Origin: Microcoleus sp036705565
GTDB lineage: Bacteria; Cyanobacteriota; Cyanobacteriia; Cyanobacteriales; Microcoleaceae
Direction: 5' to 3' (one strand)
Assembly: GCA_036705565.1 (NCBI GenBank)
Contig: JAUBUY010000014.1
DNA: 64,000 nt
Part shown: positions 1-9,050 of the stretch, one piece after another
Layout: the number at the start of each line of letters is the position of its first letter
Position numbering within the stretch: position 1 is the stretch's first letter
Program-made: the position numbers and the translations under genes
The notes under the pieces: model-generated
Database searches by the model: none
What the model was told of the DNA's origin: nothing
What the model saw: only the letters and a program-made list of their open reading frames with translations

Positions 1-124
1 AGGCTATGAATGCCCATTCTTGTGACTACTTTCCTATGCCTGACCTCATTCCCGAATTTCAGACCTGAATCCTTACGGTAGAAGAAAGCCCACTATTAAA
101 AAAGTGGGAGTGAAATAAGTAAGT

Positions 125-865
125 GTGAGATCACAACTATTATTTAAGGATAAAATTAAAGTGTCTCAAGATTTATACTGGCTACGTCAAACTCCAAATT
201 GGGTGTGGTATTCTTTTATTCCCTACTTCGGCGGATTGGCGATCGCCTATGCAGGCCAAAAGTCAAATATTCGTAGTTGGATGGGATGGGGTGTTGGCAT
301 TACTTTAGCAGCACTAGCGGTATCTTCTTCAACTAATTTGGGTACGATCGTGTGGATTGCTCAAATTGTTACTGCTTTTAGTTTGAAAAAGCGCTATCTC
401 ATCAAAACCGCACCCAGAGGTTTACTGGTTCCGGCGAGTGCGACGAATGCCGAAGAATTGGCAAACGTGCGCGGCAAAATAGATATTAATGAGTGTACCA
501 AAGACGATATGGTCAGAATCTTGGGTTTGCCGATCGTCTACGCCAACGATATTGAATCTCTGCAAAACGAAGGCTACATTTTTACCTACGCCGAAGAGTT
601 ATCAGAAATAGCAGGAGTTCCCGAAAGTCACGTCAGACGCATCGCCCCGATGATTTGCTTCAGCTACAATTATCAAAAAGAATCGCAGTTTACTTGGAAA
701 CGGTTAAATATTCTTTCGCCGGAAGAGTTAATCGCCAGCGGTTTAGATCGATATGTTGCGGAAAAAATAGTTAGAGAAAGGCAGAGAAAAGGCGCTTACA
801 AATCAGTTGTCGAAGTCAAGCGGCGGACGGGACTGCCTTTTGATTCATACCGCCATATTTGTTGA
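125..865 (+). CDS. Helix-hairpin-helix membrane protein
   Basis: This 246-residue protein starts at a GTG; no upstream ATG is in frame. Two hydrophobic segments near residues 28-85 suggest membrane anchoring. The rest is soluble and carries two helix-hairpin-helix-like stretches: one near residues 118-165 (with IDINECTKDDMVRILGLP) and one near 195-245 (LSPEELIASGLDRYVAEKI, then GAYKSVVEVKRRTGLP). HhH units of this kind usually contact DNA backbone or other proteins, as in ComEA-like proteins. A membrane-tethered HhH protein could bind DNA at the membrane, but that is inference. It stands alone, with no operon partner on either side. Confidence 0.75.
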   Translation: MRSQLLFKDKIKVSQDLYWLRQTPNWVWYSFIPYFGGLAIAYAGQKSNIRSWMGWGVGITLAALAVSSSTNLGTIVWIAQIVTAFSLKKRYLIKTAPRGLLVPASATNAEELANVRGKIDINECTKDDMVRILGLPIVYANDIESLQNEGYIFTYAEELSEIAGVPESHVRRIAPMICFSYNYQKESQFTWKRLNILSPEELIASGLDRYVAEKIVRERQRKGAYKSVVEVKRRTGLPFDSYRHIC

Positions 866-1005
866 TTTACAGTTGTTAAGTAAGTCCAAAGCAAAAAAAA
901 CAAACAATAATATGCGATCGAACCTTGTAGGGCCGGGTTAGACCAACAATAATTGCCTAAAACTAATCATCTCGTAAACCCGCCCCGGCCCAACTAAAAA
1001 GTATT

Positions 1006-1488
1006 ATGACGACAAAATTAGAAGTAGAACGACAAAAATTGTATGATACAGATTACCTGAGATGGATTGAAACTACTGTGGAAAAGTTGCGGGATCGCGA
1101 CTATTCAAACATCGACTGGGAAAATCTGATTGCAGAAATAGAAGACATGGGGCGAAGTGAACGCCGGAGTTTAGAGAGTAATCTGGTGGTAATTCTCCTG
1201 CACTTGCTTAAGTGGCAATTTCAACCGGATCAAAGAAGCGGTAGTTGGAAAGGCAGCATTGCCGAACATCGCAGACGCATTCGCAAAGCTATCAAAGATT
1301 CCCCCAGTCTCAAACCATATCTTGAAGAGGTATTGACTGAATGCTATGCGGATGCAGCAGAACAAGCAATTGCTGAAACTGGATTGCCTGTAGAAACGTT
1401 TCCGCAATTATGTATCTACACTTGGGTCGAGGTTCTAGATTCTGAATTTTTGCCAGATTTTCTGGCAGATGAGATGATTCAAGGGTAG
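1006..1488 (+). CDS. DUF29 family protein
   Basis: A 160-residue protein with the DUF29 pattern: an N-terminal YDTDYLRWIETTVEKLR helix, then IDWENLIAEIEDMGRSERR, a helix with LLHLLKWQFQP, and the HRRRIRKAI segment. The length is typical of this all-helical family, which is abundant in cyanobacteria and some proteobacteria and has no established biochemical role. The ATG at 1006 is the natural start. It is preceded by a copy of the GGGCGGGTTT/AAACCCGCCC inverted repeat at about 930-990. DUF29 genes are often multicopy in accessory DNA. No partner gene is seen here. Confidence 0.88.
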   Translation: MTTKLEVERQKLYDTDYLRWIETTVEKLRDRDYSNIDWENLIAEIEDMGRSERRSLESNLVVILLHLLKWQFQPDQRSGSWKGSIAEHRRRIRKAIKDSPSLKPYLEEVLTECYADAAEQAIAETGLPVETFPQLCIYTWVEVLDSEFLPDFLADEMIQG

Positions 1489-1782
1489 TATGGCAAAAAA
1501 CTCGATCGCCTCCTGGTAATTGACATTCAATGCACCGGCTGGCAAAAATCTCCCCAAGCAGGCGGGCCCAGCAAAATTATTAAAAAAAGTATTTATCCTC
1601 TTGACATTTACACAGAATAATGATATTAAAATAAGTTGATGAAACCCGTACTTTTCCCTAGCATTAACTCCAAGACGGGGTAAGTTTTCAAGACGATGCC
1701 TTAAATATCAGTGGTATCCTATCAGAATTATTATTGAAACGCAGAACGACACAATAGTAGCAGTACCGCTAACATCACACTT

Positions 1783-2793
1783 ATGTCTGACTCTCCTCCC
1801 TCCCCAATCTCCCCAGAATCTGCACCGGAAAGTGCTGCTACCGAAAACCGCAGTTCCAAAACTCGGCAACTGTTGGGCATGAAAGGGGCCGCTAGCGGGG
1901 AAACTTCCATCTGGAAGATTCGCTTGCAATTGATGAAACCGATTACCTGGATTCCCCTGATTTGGGGCGTGGTGTGCGGGGCGGCCTCTTCTGGAAACTA
2001 TGTTTGGAATCTAGAGAATTTCTCGATCGCAGCAGCTTGTATGTTGATGTCAGGGCCGTTGCTGACCGGGTACACTCAAACTTTGAACGATTTTTACGAT
2101 CGCGAAATCGACGCCATTAACGAGCCCTACCGTCCGATTCCCTCCGGTATCATCTCGATTCCCCAAGTAGTAACGCAAATTTTGGTATTATTAGGCGCTG
2201 GCATTGGGGTGGCTTATGCTCTAGACTTGTGGGCGGGTCATGAATTCCCGATAATGACTGTTTTGACTCTCGGCGGCGCGTTTCTAGCTTATATCTACTC
2301 TGCGCCCCCGCTGAAACTCAAGCAGAATGGCTGGTTGGGAAATTATGCCCTGGGTGCTAGCTACATTGCCCTGCCTTGGTGGGCGGGTCAAGCTTTGTTT
2401 GGTACACTAGATCCGACCATTATGATCTTGACCCTGTTTTACAGTTTGGCTGGGCTGGGAATTGCGATCGTCAATGATTTCAAAAGTGTTGAGGGCGATC
2501 GGCAATTAGGGTTAAAATCTTTACCAGTGATGTTTGGCATCAGCACCGCAGCTTGGATTTGCGTTTTGATGATCGACATCTTTCAAGCTGGGATTGCAGG
2601 CTATCTGATCAGCATCCACCAAAACCTTTACGCTGTCATTCTGCTGCTGCTGATAATTCCCCAAATTACTTTTCAGGATATGTACTTTTTGCGTAATCCC
2701 CTGGAAAATGATGTTAAATATCAGGCAAGTGCTCAGCCTTTCCTGGTTTTGGGTATGCTGGTAGCAGCCTTGGCACTGGGTCATGCGAGTTAA
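1783..2793 (+). CDS. chlG: Chlorophyll synthase ChlG
   Basis: A 336-residue UbiA-superfamily prenyltransferase that esterifies chlorophyllide a with geranylgeranyl or phytyl diphosphate, the last step of chlorophyll a synthesis, in the thylakoid membrane. A variable Ser/Pro-rich N-terminus of about 45 residues is followed by about eight membrane helices. The first aspartate-rich motif is NDFYDREID near residue 103, and the second is NDFKSVEGDR near residue 228; together they bind Mg-diphosphate. YIYSAPPLKLKQNGWLGN is typical of ChlG rather than of bacteriochlorophyll or quinone prenyltransferases. The start at 1783 fits the family length. The gene is monocistronic and ends before an AT-rich spacer. 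Confidence 0.96.
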   Translation: MSDSPPSPISPESAPESAATENRSSKTRQLLGMKGAASGETSIWKIRLQLMKPITWIPLIWGVVCGAASSGNYVWNLENFSIAAACMLMSGPLLTGYTQTLNDFYDREIDAINEPYRPIPSGIISIPQVVTQILVLLGAGIGVAYALDLWAGHEFPIMTVLTLGGAFLAYIYSAPPLKLKQNGWLGNYALGASYIALPWWAGQALFGTLDPTIMILTLFYSLAGLGIAIVNDFKSVEGDRQLGLKSLPVMFGISTAAWICVLMIDIFQAGIAGYLISIHQNLYAVILLLLIIPQITFQDMYFLRNPLENDVKYQASAQPFLVLGMLVAALALGHAS

Positions 2794-3032
2794 GCAGAGT
2801 TTTGAGGTTTGAGTTAAAAAATTTTGAATTCAAAAAATCTAATTCACTTCTCAAAAAAATACCAAGCTCTGCAGCGTTAAGAAAAGTTTTGAATTTTGAG
2901 TTTTGAATTAAAAACTTTTTAATTCAAAAAAACTAATTCAAGGCAGCGTGTTATTCAAGAAAAAATGTCGAATTAAAAATTAAGAATTGAAGAAGGCTAG
3001 CTTTTTTAATTTTTAATTTTTAATCGGACTTG

Positions 3033-5588
3033 ATGAGGTTTGAAGGTCTGATCGTGGCAGAATTTTTCTCAAATATCAAAGATACATTGAGCAAAGTCAC
3101 TAACGCAATAAGCGGTAATTCCGATCGAGAACCGCCGAAGGCTGCGAAGGGCAATAAGCTCAACTCGCCGGAATCGGAGGCGGAATTTTCTCCACGGACA
3201 AGGGATGAGCGCTCCGAGTATGTGGTATCAGAAGATGCTGCATCTCTAGAAGAGTCAGAATATTTAGACTCAGAATATTTAGACTCAGAATATTTAGAGT
3301 CAGAATATTTAGAGCCAGAATACGCTCGATATCCAATAGTCAAACGCAATTGGCAAGGGTTGAAGCGCTTAATTGCTTGGTTGGAAATTGAACCTCAAGT
3401 TACCAGCTTGCAAACCAAGGGAAAAGAATTGTTGGGGCCGGGATTAAGTTTGCTGGGAACTAAATCACCCCAAAAATCCGATAGTAGCGAATTGCCGGAA
3501 AATAGCGAATCGCAGAACACCCAACTGCAGAGACATACGGAACTACAGGAAATTAGCACACCGCAGGAAAATAGCGCACCGCAGGAAAAAACTAAAAAAC
3601 GGATCTCCCGCCGCCCTAGATTTTGGATAAGTTTAGGTGTGGTAAGTATAGGCGGGGGCGCTTTAATCTACGGTTTATGGATTTTGTACACCTTAGACAA
3701 AGGTTTGCCAGATGTTAACGATTTGTCAGCGTTTAACCGCGACGGAACGCTGACAATTAAGGCAGCAGATAATACGATTTTGTTGCAGTCGGGGCCTGCA
3801 ACTAGAGATAAACTGAAACTTAAAGAAATTCCCGAACTCTTGGTTCAAGCTTTTATTGCCATAGAAGACCGCCGTTTTTATCAACATCGCGGGGTGGATT
3901 ATCAAGGTATTGTGCGATCGATTGTTTCTAATTTGATCGCGCGAGATTTAGTGCAGGGCGGCAGTACAATTACGCAACAATTGGCTCGCGTTGTTTTTCT
4001 CAATCAGGAAAGAAGTATTAGGCGGAAAGTTCGAGAAGCTCTTTTAGCTCAAAAAATAGAGCGGGAGTTGAGTAAAGAGCAAGTTTTAGAAAGATATTTA
4101 AATCTGGTTTATTTGGGTTCAGATGCCTACGGAGTGGCAGATGCAGCGTTGGTTTTCTTTAGCAAAACAGTCGATAAATTAACTTTGGCAGAGATGGCAA
4201 CTTTAGCGGGTTTGCCCCCGGCACCGAGCGAATATTCGCCTTTGGTTAATCCCGATATTGCTAAGCAACGCCGCAATCTTGTGCTGCAACAAATGCAGGA
4301 AGCGAAGGTAATTACAGAGGCTGAGGCGAAGGCGGCGATGGCGGAACCTATCGCCGTTAAACCAAGTCCGCCGAAGCGATTTAAAGTGGTCGCGCCTTAT
4401 TTTGCTAGTTACATTCGGAAGGAATTGCCACGCTATGTTTCTCAGGATGCTTTGGAAGCTGGCGGTTTGACTGTTGAGACGACGGTGGATTTGAAGTGGC
4501 AGAAAATAGCGGAAAAGGTGGTTAAAGATGCGATCGAAGTTGATGGCCGCCGTCAGGGTTTTGAACAGGCCGCTTTAGTTTCTATGGACACTAAGACTGG
4601 GGAAGTTAAGGCCCTGGTAGGAGGTGGAAATTTTAAGGAAAGTGAATTTAATCGCGCTACGCAGGCTTTGCGGCAGCCCGGATCGACGTTTAAAGGGTTG
4701 GTTTATGCCGCGGCGATGGCGGCTGGTTTTTCTCCCTATGACGGTTACGAAGACGAACCAATTATTATCGACGGCTATCAACCGAATAATTATGGCAAAA
4801 AATTTAGCGGTTGGCGATCGATCTCTGATGCTTTGACGCGTTCGGTGAATGTCGTAGCTGTGAAGGTGTTGATGGATGTGGGGTTTGAACCGGCGATCAA
4901 AGTAGCCAACGATATGGGAATTAAGTCGAAATTGAGTCCGATTTATTCCCTGGCTTTGGGATCTTCAGAGGTGAATTTGCTGGAGTTAACCAATGCTTAC
5001 GGTACTTTAGCAGCGCAAGGGAATTTTATTGAAGCCCACGGAATTAAGCGGGTGATTAATCAGCGGGGAGATGTGATTTATCAGGCTAATTTTAAACCGA
5101 AGCGGGTTTTGGATAAGGATAGTGCTGCGATTACTACTTGGATGTTGGAGGGTGTTGTGCAAGACGGTACGGGGGGGCCTGCGGCTTTAAACGATCGCGC
5201 TGTAGCAGGCAAAACTGGTACTTCGGAAAATGTCCGGGATTTGTGGTTTATTGGTTACATTCCACAGGTTGTGACTGGAGTTTGGCTAGGAAATGATGAT
5301 AATTATCCCACCTGGGGAACTAGCGGTACGGCGGCCTACAATTGGCGCGATTTTATGAGTCAAATTGTTAAGGGAATGCCGGTAGAGAAGTTTCCTAAGT
5401 TGCCGGAGTTGGAGGGCCGCAAAGGCAGTATTAAGGCTAAACCGGTGGAGCCTAAGAGGATTATTCGGGGAATGATTGTGAATGAGGATGGTGCGATCGT
5501 ACCTTACAATCCCAATCCTCAACCCCGGTATCGCCAGTGGGAAGAGCCTGCTTATCAAGAGCCTGCTTATCAAGAGCCGGGATATTAA
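3033..5588 (+). CDS. Class A penicillin-binding protein (PBP1A-like)
   Basis: An 851-residue bifunctional murein synthase. The N-terminus (about 190 residues) is cytoplasmic, acidic and low in complexity, and includes five tandem SEYLD/E-type pentapeptides near residues 69-93. A transmembrane helix follows near 195-220. The GT51 glycosyltransferase domain holds the EDRRFYQHRGVD and GGSTITQQLAR motifs. The transpeptidase domain shows all three penicillin-binding motifs: STFK, SVN and KTGT. The C-terminus ends in PAYQEPAYQEPGY repeats. It polymerises lipid II glycan chains and cross-links them at the periplasmic face. An ATG at 3033 follows a TTG at 3030; both are in frame and the ATG is preferred. 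The gene is convergent with rsmB. Confidence 0.94.
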   Translation: MRFEGLIVAEFFSNIKDTLSKVTNAISGNSDREPPKAAKGNKLNSPESEAEFSPRTRDERSEYVVSEDAASLEESEYLDSEYLDSEYLESEYLEPEYARYPIVKRNWQGLKRLIAWLEIEPQVTSLQTKGKELLGPGLSLLGTKSPQKSDSSELPENSESQNTQLQRHTELQEISTPQENSAPQEKTKKRISRRPRFWISLGVVSIGGGALIYGLWILYTLDKGLPDVNDLSAFNRDGTLTIKAADNTILLQSGPATRDKLKLKEIPELLVQAFIAIEDRRFYQHRGVDYQGIVRSIVSNLIARDLVQGGSTITQQLARVVFLNQERSIRRKVREALLAQKIERELSKEQVLERYLNLVYLGSDAYGVADAALVFFSKTVDKLTLAEMATLAGLPPAPSEYSPLVNPDIAKQRRNLVLQQMQEAKVITEAEAKAAMAEPIAVKPSPPKRFKVVAPYFASYIRKELPRYVSQDALEAGGLTVETTVDLKWQKIAEKVVKDAIEVDGRRQGFEQAALVSMDTKTGEVKALVGGGNFKESEFNRATQALRQPGSTFKGLVYAAAMAAGFSPYDGYEDEPIIIDGYQPNNYGKKFSGWRSISDALTRSVNVVAVKVLMDVGFEPAIKVANDMGIKSKLSPIYSLALGSSEVNLLELTNAYGTLAAQGNFIEAHGIKRVINQRGDVIYQANFKPKRVLDKDSAAITTWMLEGVVQDGTGGPAALNDRAVAGKTGTSENVRDLWFIGYIPQVVTGVWLGNDDNYPTWGTSGTAAYNWRDFMSQIVKGMPVEKFPKLPELEGRKGSIKAKPVEPKRIIRGMIVNEDGAIVPYNPNPQPRYRQWEEPAYQEPAYQEPGY

Positions 5589-5922
5589 GCGGGTTTTACC
5601 AACAATTGCCACCCGTAGGGGCGGGTTTCACGAACAATAATCGCCTAAAACCAATAATCTCATAAACCCGCCCTCACCCAACGGCAAATTTCAATATACC
5701 TCTCCCATAATTATTGTGGAACAGGCATCCTGCCTGTTCAAAACTGGCTTTTCTGGAGATGTCTAATATCATGTCCGCTCGATTGACCATAATATCCCGG
5801 CCGGGCGGGTTTTTGAGATTGTCCATTATTGGCAGATATTATTGGTGAACCCGCCCCTACCTAATTTCGGGCGAAGCGAAGCGGAGGGAATCGACCGGAC
5901 ATGATATAATGTACAAAAAAAT
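5589..5922. repeat. Repeat-filled convergent intergenic region
   Basis: This spacer between two convergent genes carries no ORF. It holds a GTAGGGGCGGGTTTC / AAACCCGCCC inverted repeat at about 5617-5680, a GGAACAGGC/GCCTGTTC hairpin at about 5719-5742 that may serve as a terminator, and the MITE-like element listed separately at 5767-5906. The same GGGCGGGTTT motif recurs inside that element, inverted. Confidence 0.6.
5767..5906. mobile_element. MITE-like element with 18-bp terminal inverted repeats
   Basis: The left end reads TATCATGTCCGCTCGATT (5767-5784) and the right end is its reverse complement with one mismatch (5889-5906). The same three bases TAA sit outside each end, which could be a target duplication or just extended symmetry. 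The 140-bp body codes for nothing and contains a GGGCGGGTTT...AACCCGCCCC pair. Such ends indicate a non-autonomous element moved by a transposase supplied elsewhere. No transposase is attached. Confidence 0.55.
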
Positions 5923-7263
5923 CTAATCTCGTTTGATCCGCACCATAAAAAAGCCGTCCATGTGATGTCTGTGCGGCCAAACTTTCACCCATCCTTCGGG
6001 TGATGGCTGTACTGGTAAATCAATTGTTGGCGGTTCGATTTGCCAGTGAGGATTGCTGTCTAAGAACGATCGAATAACTGTTTCATTTTCCAAGGGATGA
6101 ATTGTGCAAGTTGCATACACTAATACGCCGCCGGACTTGACAAATGTCGCTGCATTTGCTAGCAATTCCGATTGCAGTTGAGATTGTTGTTGAATGTTTT
6201 CGGGCGTGTGGCGCCAGCGGGCGTCGGCGCGGCGGTGGAGGGTTCCGAGGCCGGAACAAGGTGCGTCTAGTAAAACTCTGTCTGCGAGGTTAACAAACTC
6301 TGGGAAATGGCGGCTGTCTCCGGTATGAATTTTAATGGATTTCATCTGGAGTCTGTCTGCATTTTCTTTAAGTTTTTTGAGTCTGCTGGCGGTTTTGTCG
6401 CAGGCATAAATAGTGCCTTCATCCTGCATTAATTCGGCGCTGTGGGTGGTTTTTCCCCCCGGCGCGGCGCAGGCGTCGATGATAGTTTCCCCTGGCTGGG
6501 GCGCTAGTAAATGGGTGACTAATTGAGCGCTGCTGTCTTGGATTGTCCACCAACCTTCGCTGTATCCGGGGAGGTTTTGAATTGCGCCGATGCTGCCATT
6601 TAGTCTTAATGCTTGTGGCAAGTTGGGGATTCTGCTAGTTGAGATGTTTTGGGATTTGAAGGCGGTTTCTATTTGGGCGATCGAGCTTTTTAAAGGATTG
6701 ATTCTCACGTCAATTGTGGGGGATTGGTTGAACCATTCACATAGTTGTTCTGTTTCCGTTTCGCCTATTTGTTCGATCCACAATTCTATTAGCCATTCGG
6801 GGAAGCTGTGCAAAATTCCTAGGCGTTCAACGGGTGATTTATAATTGGTAACTGTTAATGGGTTTAAGTCGTTATCTGTTAAACGGATGTATTGGCGCAA
6901 CAAACCGTTGACAAAACTGCTGAGTCCTGAAAATCCGTTTTCTTTTGCTAGTTGAACGGTGGTGTTGACGGCGGCGGAGGGGGGAATCTGGTTGAGATAT
7001 TCGAGTTGATATAACCCTAAATGTAAGATTGTGCGGAGTTCGGGCGGTTGTTGGGAGGATTTCTTTGTCGCTAGTTTGTCGATGATGAAGTCGATCGATC
7101 GCATTCTCCTGACGCTACCGTAAACTAATTCTGTGACTAAACGCCGATCGAGGTCGTTGAGTTGAGAATTGCTGAAAGCGCGATCGAGTGCGGCATCTGC
7201 GAATGCACCGCGGCGGTGGACTTCGCGGAGTGCGAGAAAAGCTATTTGGCGGGGATTTTGCAT
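5923..7263 (-). CDS. rsmB: 16S rRNA (cytosine-967-C5)-methyltransferase RsmB
   Basis: A 446-residue RNA m5C methyltransferase that modifies C967 of 16S rRNA with S-adenosylmethionine. The N-terminal NusB-like RNA-binding domain spans about residues 1-140. The Rossmann-fold catalytic domain has the SAM motif IDACAAPGGKTTH, the DAPCSGLGTLHRR motif that bears one conserved Cys, and ATCTIHPLENE with the nucleophilic Cys. The length and architecture match bacterial RsmB/Sun. The start is an ATG at 7263. The gene is convergent with the penicillin-binding protein gene, and a hairpin repeat lies just upstream of its start. Confidence 0.95.
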   Translation of the reverse strand: MQNPRQIAFLALREVHRRGAFADAALDRAFSNSQLNDLDRRLVTELVYGSVRRMRSIDFIIDKLATKKSSQQPPELRTILHLGLYQLEYLNQIPPSAAVNTTVQLAKENGFSGLSSFVNGLLRQYIRLTDNDLNPLTVTNYKSPVERLGILHSFPEWLIELWIEQIGETETEQLCEWFNQSPTIDVRINPLKSSIAQIETAFKSQNISTSRIPNLPQALRLNGSIGAIQNLPGYSEGWWTIQDSSAQLVTHLLAPQPGETIIDACAAPGGKTTHSAELMQDEGTIYACDKTASRLKKLKENADRLQMKSIKIHTGDSRHFPEFVNLADRVLLDAPCSGLGTLHRRADARWRHTPENIQQQSQLQSELLANAATFVKSGGVLVYATCTIHPLENETVIRSFLDSNPHWQIEPPTIDLPVQPSPEGWVKVWPHRHHMDGFFMVRIKRD

Positions 7264-7282
7264 GGTTAAGATATGGAGACCT

Positions 7283-7348
7283 AGAAACCGGGTTTTTTAC
7301 GATAATACTTCGTTACAGCCCGCAGATTCGGTGAAAAACCCGGTTTCT
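7283..7348. repeat. AGAAACCGGGTTT hairpin repeat, copy 1
   Basis: Inverted arms AGAAACCGGGTTTTTT and AAAAACCCGGTTTCT enclose about 35 bp (GATAATACTTCGTTACAGCC...). It belongs to a dispersed family with further copies at 8127, 8287, 27942, 31228 and 32089, and a compact form at 25470. The perfect arms and the T-run allow a terminator role. Confidence 0.8.
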
Positions 7349-7379
7349 GACCACCCGTGCGTCCAGGACTCTAAAAGTT

Positions 7380-8054
7380 TCAAATTTCCTCTGGATTTAT
7401 CCCCATTTCTCGGAGTTTTTCTGAAAGGCGATCGGCTTTTTGCTGTACTAACTCTTTCTCCTCTCGTTCTTGTTCCATTTGTCTTGATAACTCCACATAA
7501 GACAAAAACTTGAGTCCATCGGGACGATAAATTTCTAAATCTCCCGATGCAGTTTCAAAACGTGTCTGCAAACGCGGACTTACCCAACCCTCCATTGATT
7601 CAATATAGTTGAGTTCTCCGTCACTTCGCACCCAACCCATTAACTCATTATCCTTTAAATCGTAGAAATAACATTCTTCAACCCCATAATTATCGTAAAA
7701 CTTAAAAAGCTTAAATATTGTTCCCATGCGGTTGCCAGGGGAAATGATTTCAAAGACAACTTGCGGCGCAATATTATCTTCAAGCCACTGTTGGTAGGAA
7801 CCTCTGTAACCTTTCGGTCTGCCAAACACTACCATAGTATCAGGTGCTTGGCAAGTTTTGTTATCTCCTTCGACAGGATACCACAGCAAATCACCTGCTA
7901 CAAAGACATTTTCGTGGTCTTTGAATAAGGCATCTATTCCGCCTTGAATTTTTACTATTAATTGGAACTGTTTGGTGTTGTCAGACATGGGTTTTCCGTC
8001 GCTGTCTGGGTAGATGATTTCTGGCAAAGTTTGAGAGGGAATTGTTGTTGTCAT
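7380..8054 (-). CDS. Uma2 family protein (putative PD-(D/E)XK nuclease)
   Basis: A 224-residue Uma2-family protein. Visible family features are the DLLWYPVEGDNKTCQAPDTMVV strand region carrying the first acidic residues, and VVFEIISPGNRMGTIFKLFKFYDNYGVEECYFYD, which is the E-x-x-SP core followed by the helix and the YYxYGVxEY-type segment. A C-terminal coiled coil (EQEREEKELVQQKADRLSEKLREMGINPEEI) is common in cyanobacterial members. The fold is predicted to be a restriction-endonuclease type. The biological role of the family is not established. It is the first of four Uma2 genes in this window. Confidence 0.9.
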   Translation of the reverse strand: MTTTIPSQTLPEIIYPDSDGKPMSDNTKQFQLIVKIQGGIDALFKDHENVFVAGDLLWYPVEGDNKTCQAPDTMVVFGRPKGYRGSYQQWLEDNIAPQVVFEIISPGNRMGTIFKLFKFYDNYGVEECYFYDLKDNELMGWVRSDGELNYIESMEGWVSPRLQTRFETASGDLEIYRPDGLKFLSYVELSRQMEQEREEKELVQQKADRLSEKLREMGINPEEI

Positions 8055-8477
8055 GGGGATGACTCCATTGCTAGTAGCATCAATTTCTATTTTAGATCGA
8101 TTTTATAGGACTTACCCAGGGGGCCCAGAAACCGGGTTTTTCACGAAAAGACTTCGTTGCAATCGGCAGATTAGGTAAAAAACCCGGTTTCTTTGTCGGA
8201 GTGCGTAAGTCCTGTTTTACTTATTCGGGTTTTGTTGACACCCATGGTTCTAATACAGCGGCTTCCAGGTTTATAAAGTACACCCCAGAAACCGGGTTTC
8301 TTCTGGATTTCTCGCCAGAAACCGGTTTTATTCAAGAAACCCGGTTTCTCTGTACTTCACTTACCTGGAAAGTGCTGTAAATTGCGTTCTTCTATGAGAA
8401 GTTCTAGCAAAACTCGTCTGTCGCCCTTTGTTTTCTTAGGAACGCGAATTAAATAACTTACAATTTTAATTGTTATT
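8055..8477. repeat. Hairpin repeat cluster, no clear gene
   Basis: No convincing coding sequence. Two copies of the AGAAACCGGGTTT hairpin lie at 8127-8192 and 8287-8349. The second has three arms, as if one copy had inserted in another. A short minus-strand reading frame near 8365-8470 (SYLIRVPKKTKGDRR...) may be a gene relic. The span ends in the left arm of an inverted repeat. Confidence 0.55.
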
Positions 8478-8564
8478 GTGGGATGGGCGTCCCGCCCGTC
8501 CAAAAAGGATGGGCGTCCCGCCCATCCCAATTTCAAGAGTGGAAGTTATTTAATTCTCATTCCT
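8438..8564. repeat. 22-bp inverted repeat around GGATGGGCG hairpins
   Basis: The left arm (8438-8459) and right arm (8543-8564) are reverse complements at 20 of 22 positions (AAGTTATTTAATTC core). They enclose two GGATGGGCGTCCCGCCC palindromes. The structure could fold into a long cruciform or be a decayed small mobile element. Confidence 0.5.
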
Positions 8565-8708
8565 TATAGCGGACAAACGATCGCTATTTTTGATCGACAA
8601 TTACCCCCTCGGAGTTATCTCCTAGCAGCTTTTCTTGAAGAAGCTCGGTCTACGAAAGGACAAATATACCTAGAAATTATTGATAAAATTGAATGTAGCA
8701 AAATATGA
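8478..8708 (+). CDS. Doubtful small ORF upstream of 55-residue ORF
   Basis: A 76-codon frame opening with GTG inside the GGATGGGCG repeat. Only its last 55 codons (from about SGSYLILIPYSG) lie outside repeat DNA and look protein-like, with IFDRQLPPRSYLLAAFLEEAR. Its stop overlaps the next ATG as ATGA, which suggests translational coupling. I do not recognise it. It may be the 3' part of a gene whose 5' end was replaced by the repeat. Confidence 0.3.
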   Translation: MGWASRPSKKDGRPAHPNFKSGSYLILIPYSGQTIAIFDRQLPPRSYLLAAFLEEARSTKGQIYLEIIDKIECSKI

Positions 8709-8872
8709 GGGATGTAAAAGTAACTGAAGTGACTGGCAATTGTATAGATGCTGAACTTTATACCGACCGTATTGTAATTACAGAACTATGGCCCACAGGT
8801 GAAGAAGATGCAGAACCAGAAAGCACGGAGATCCTTTTGACAGAAGCAAAAAGGCTACTGCGGGAGTGGTAA
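8705..8872 (+). CDS. Small acidic hypothetical protein (55 aa)
   Basis: A short frame that encodes MRDVKVTEVTGNCIDAELY and an acidic middle (WPTGEEDAEPESTE), and ends LLTEAKRLLREW. The start overlaps the stop of the preceding frame (ATGA), typical of coupled pairs such as toxin-antitoxin modules. No known motif is visible. The strongest support is the coupling and the sensible amino-acid composition; homologues would have to be sought to confirm it. Confidence 0.4.
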   Translation: MRDVKVTEVTGNCIDAELYTDRIVITELWPTGEEDAEPESTEILLTEAKRLLREW

Positions 8873-8935
8873 GCAATTTTGAATCTGTGGTGTGAACAGC
8901 AGGCACAATAAATCATTAATCAGCAGATTAAGTGG

Positions 8936-9050
8936 TTCTCAGGCTCTGCCGGGGAACCGATATCACTCTTGAAGAGCCTCGCAAGTCATAGACTCGCGGG
9001 AGGCAGAGCCTCCAAATCTGCGTCCCCCGGCAGAGCCGGGGAACAAAAAA
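8936..9050. repeat. GGCAGAGCC/CCGGGGAAC repeat block
   Basis: Directly and inversely repeated words, CTCTGCCGGGGAAC, GAGGCAGAGCCTCC and GGCAGAGCCGGGGAAC, make up this block. An open frame runs through it into the next gene, but the block is repeat DNA, so I do not count it as coding. Confidence 0.55.

Noticed and set aside
1..124. Possible end of a transposon-type gene at the window edge
   Set aside because: A 20-codon frame and a CCCACT/AGTGGG hairpin are present, but nothing identifies a family.
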